Shown one piece after another: positions 62,409 to 64,000 of a stretch of 64,000 nt of DNA. Under the pieces are notes generated by a model. It was not told the DNA's origin and did not search any database. It saw only the letters and a program-made list of their open reading frames with translations. Within the stretch, counting starts at the first letter, position 1. Each line of letters opens with the position of its first letter. The DNA comes from WGMK01 sp046047315. GTDB lineage: Bacteria; Hydrogenedentota; Hydrogenedentia; Hydrogenedentales; JAEUWI01. The DNA lies in contig JBJOID010000062.1 of the NCBI GenBank assembly GCA_046047315.1, positions 50,479 through 114,478 on the forward strand. Direction: 5' to 3'. The position numbers were made by a program, and so were the translations under genes.

Positions 62409-64000
62409 CTATTCGGTGTATTCGATCGGCACGGCCACGGCGCGTTCGAGAATCAGCAGGCGCTCGCCGTTGGAGATGGTGAGGGTCTGAGTGGCGGGGC
62501 TGTATTCGCTGGCGAACCAGTCCCCCGCGACCGGAGCGCCCAGCCCCACGCGCTCATTCACGATGCGGCCGTCGGCGGTCTCGATGACGATGCTGAACTG
62601 CGGGTCGTTGCCTTGGCTGTCGAGCACGCCCTGCAACTTCACCGTGGCCTGCCGTGCCGGTGCTGCGGGCGCTTCAGACGGGGCCGCGCCCGCCGGCGCT
62701 TCTTCGGACGGGGCGCTTCCTGCGGGAGGCGACGCCGACGCCGAAGTTTCCGCCGGCGCGGCAGGAGGTTCGATGATGAATTCCTTGAGGCGCGCCAGCG
62801 TGGGGCCATTGGCCATGGCGATGAGGCTCACGCGGTAGACGCCGGGCTCGAGCGTGTAGGACATGTTTCGGGTTTCGCCCGGCAGCACGCGGGTGACCGG
62901 GGTTTGCTGTTGGTCAAGCCAGTTGGCGGCGAGGCTTCCGGCGCCCCGGGCGGCTTCATTGCGCGGGGTGTAGTCTTCCCACGAAAGTTGCTCGCCCACC
63001 TTCTTCTCGAGGACGAAGCGCACCGGGTCGGGCACGCGTTCGAGGCTGCCCCCAATCCAGAAGGGCCTCCAGCCGGTGTTCGAAACAGGAATGCTCACCT
63101 GCTTCAACGCGGGATCGCCGGGCGCGGGGGTCACCTTGGGGTCGCCCAATTCCGGCCTGCCAACCATCAGGCGCGCGCCATCGGTCACAATGAGGCTGAT
63201 GCAGGCCACCGCAAAGAGCGCACCGAAGATGGGCACCGAACGCCAGCGTTCGAACTTGGCGAGGGTGACCGAGGCGGCCAGCCCGAGGCCACAGAGCGAG
63301 GCGGCCAGCAGCAGCATGCCGGGCGTGAACATCCACTGGGGATTAGTGCGCATAACCCCGCCCACCGGGGTGAGCCCGAGCTGCGCCATGCGCAAGCCCA
63401 GCACCGCCAGCACGGTCACCAGCACCCACAGCGTGAGCATGGAGATGCCACGAAAGGGCGTGTTGGGCAGCATGGTTGTGGCGGCGAAAGCAACCCCGCC
63501 CGCCAGCAGGATGGTCACCATGGCGGGGAAGTTTACCAGGTTGCTGCCCACCTGCCCGGCGGCCAGCGGCAACAGCGCGGCCAGGCCAAGCCCCGCGGCG
63601 GATATCCACGCGGTCAGATTCTCGGCGAGGACTGGTTCGTTGTCGCGCTTCTTCATGCGCCGGATGAAGGTGCTCTTGGGACCGGGCACCTCGGCAGGCC
63701 TCTCGGCACGCAGGGCCTTTCGCGCGAGGGCGCGGCTTTCGTTCAGGTCGCCCTGGGCCTGGAGCATCTGCCGTTCAATCTCGGCATAGGCTTGGGCGCT
63801 GACAGCGCCGCTGCCCACGCCCGACTGTGCCTCTTCCAGGTGCGCGCGTATCGCGCGGATGTCGCTCTCGCAATCCTGGATGAACTGCTCGACGCGCCCG
63901 CGCTCGAACTCGACCCGCGCCCGCGCCCGCTGCACCCGCGCCTCGGCGTCCTTGATGAGCCTGCGCGTCTGCTCCGGGGGCACGCCGTCCTCGCGCAGCA
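62409..64000 (-). CDS. Multi-pass membrane protein with coiled-coil N-terminus (start outside window)
   Basis: At least 530 residues; the frame is open to the window edge (LREDGVPPEQTRRL), so the start is missing. A coiled coil (DAEARVQRARARVEFERGRVEQF) is followed by about six hydrophobic segments (about residues 125-270 from the GTG at 63983), then a soluble domain with GDPALKQVSIPVSNTGWRPFWIGG and a Pro/Ala-rich linker before a final beta domain. No family was recognised. It may be a large envelope protein; it ends 85 bases upstream of the second PilT gene on the same strand. Confidence 0.75.
   Translation of the reverse strand, partial: LREDGVPPEQTRRLIKDAEARVQRARARVEFERGRVEQFIQDCESDIRAIRAHLEEAQSGVGSGAVSAQAYAEIERQMLQAQGDLNESRALARKALRAERPAEVPGPKSTFIRRMKKRDNEPVLAENLTAWISAAGLGLAALLPLAAGQVGSNLVNFPAMVTILLAGGVAFAATTMLPNTPFRGISMLTLWVLVTVLAVLGLRMAQLGLTPVGGVMRTNPQWMFTPGMLLLAASLCGLGLAASVTLAKFERWRSVPIFGALFAVACISLIVTDGARLMVGRPELGDPKVTPAPGDPALKQVSIPVSNTGWRPFWIGGSLERVPDPVRFVLEKKVGEQLSWEDYTPRNEAARGAGSLAANWLDQQQTPVTRVLPGETRNMSYTLEPGVYRVSLIAMANGPTLARLKEFIIEPPAAPAETSASASPPAGSAPSEEAPAGAAPSEAPAAPARQATVKLQGVLDSQGNDPQFSIVIETADGRIVNERVGLGAPVAGDWFASEYSPATQTLTISNGERLLILERAVAVPIEYTE

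Overview
The window is one continuous, high-GC, gene-dense stretch of a Gram-negative bacterial chromosome. No rRNA, tRNA, CRISPR array, insertion sequence or phage gene was recognised. The Gram-negative envelope is inferred from an LptC/LptA-type pair, lipoproteins, PpiC/SurA-type and M16 exported proteins and a Psp envelope-stress cluster. The DUF1552 plus DUF1585/1587/1588/1592/1595 pair, the sulfatase fragment, the FG-GAP exported proteins and type III pantothenate kinase point towards the Planctomycetota, Verrucomicrobiota or Hydrogenedentota range. That placement is inference; no marker here fixes the phylum.

Layout. 1-8.6 kb (minus strand): a type IV pilus cassette, MshEN/DnaA-like fusion, pilB, pilT, pilS, pilR, behind a good sigma-70 type promoter. 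8.7-11.4 kb (plus): ABC exporter ATPase, permease and an exported repeat protein, translationally coupled. 11.4-15.2 kb (minus): nadC, birA, coaX, lptC-like, lptA-like. 15.3-16.0: surE. 16.0-20.0 (minus): mscL, an amino-acid ABC ATPase, a fused binding protein/permease and an FG-GAP protein. 20.1-23.5 (minus): planctomycete-type cytochrome/DUF1552 pair. 23.6-32.1 (minus): eno, ftsB-like, phoH, pgpH, ybeY and two CNNM/CBS proteins, nearly all overlapping. 32.3-33.3: PpiC foldase with a strong terminator. 33.5-37.8 (plus): a 1449-residue exported FG-GAP/C13-peptidase protein. 38.3-42.1 (plus): a sigma-54 promoter followed by a PilZ-like gene, pspA and duplicated pspB-pspC modules. 42.2-51.8 (mostly plus): lipoprotein, glycosyltransferase, M16 peptidase, HU, aldo/keto reductase, Nudix and hypothetical genes. 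51.85: the tiny ribosomal protein Thx. 52.0-60.9 (minus): a complete F-type ATP synthase operon with an extraordinary set of c subunits. 61-64 kb: ferredoxin, a second PilT-family ATPase and a truncated membrane protein.

Three things deserve most attention. First, the protein upstream of pilB joins an MshEN domain (the cyclic-di-GMP-binding N-domain of type II/IV assembly ATPases) to a full DnaA-type AAA+ domain without the DnaA DNA-binding domain. Second, the ATP synthase encodes a normal c subunit with a two-carboxylate ion motif plus a four-hairpin fused c protein in which only one of four hairpins keeps the essential glutamate. Third, the Psp cluster has a textbook GG-N10-GC sigma-54 promoter, a possible upstream activator repeat, a PilZ-like first gene and a doubled pspBC unit. 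Two genes (phoH and the MshEN/DnaA fusion) also lack an ordinary start codon where family homology demands one.
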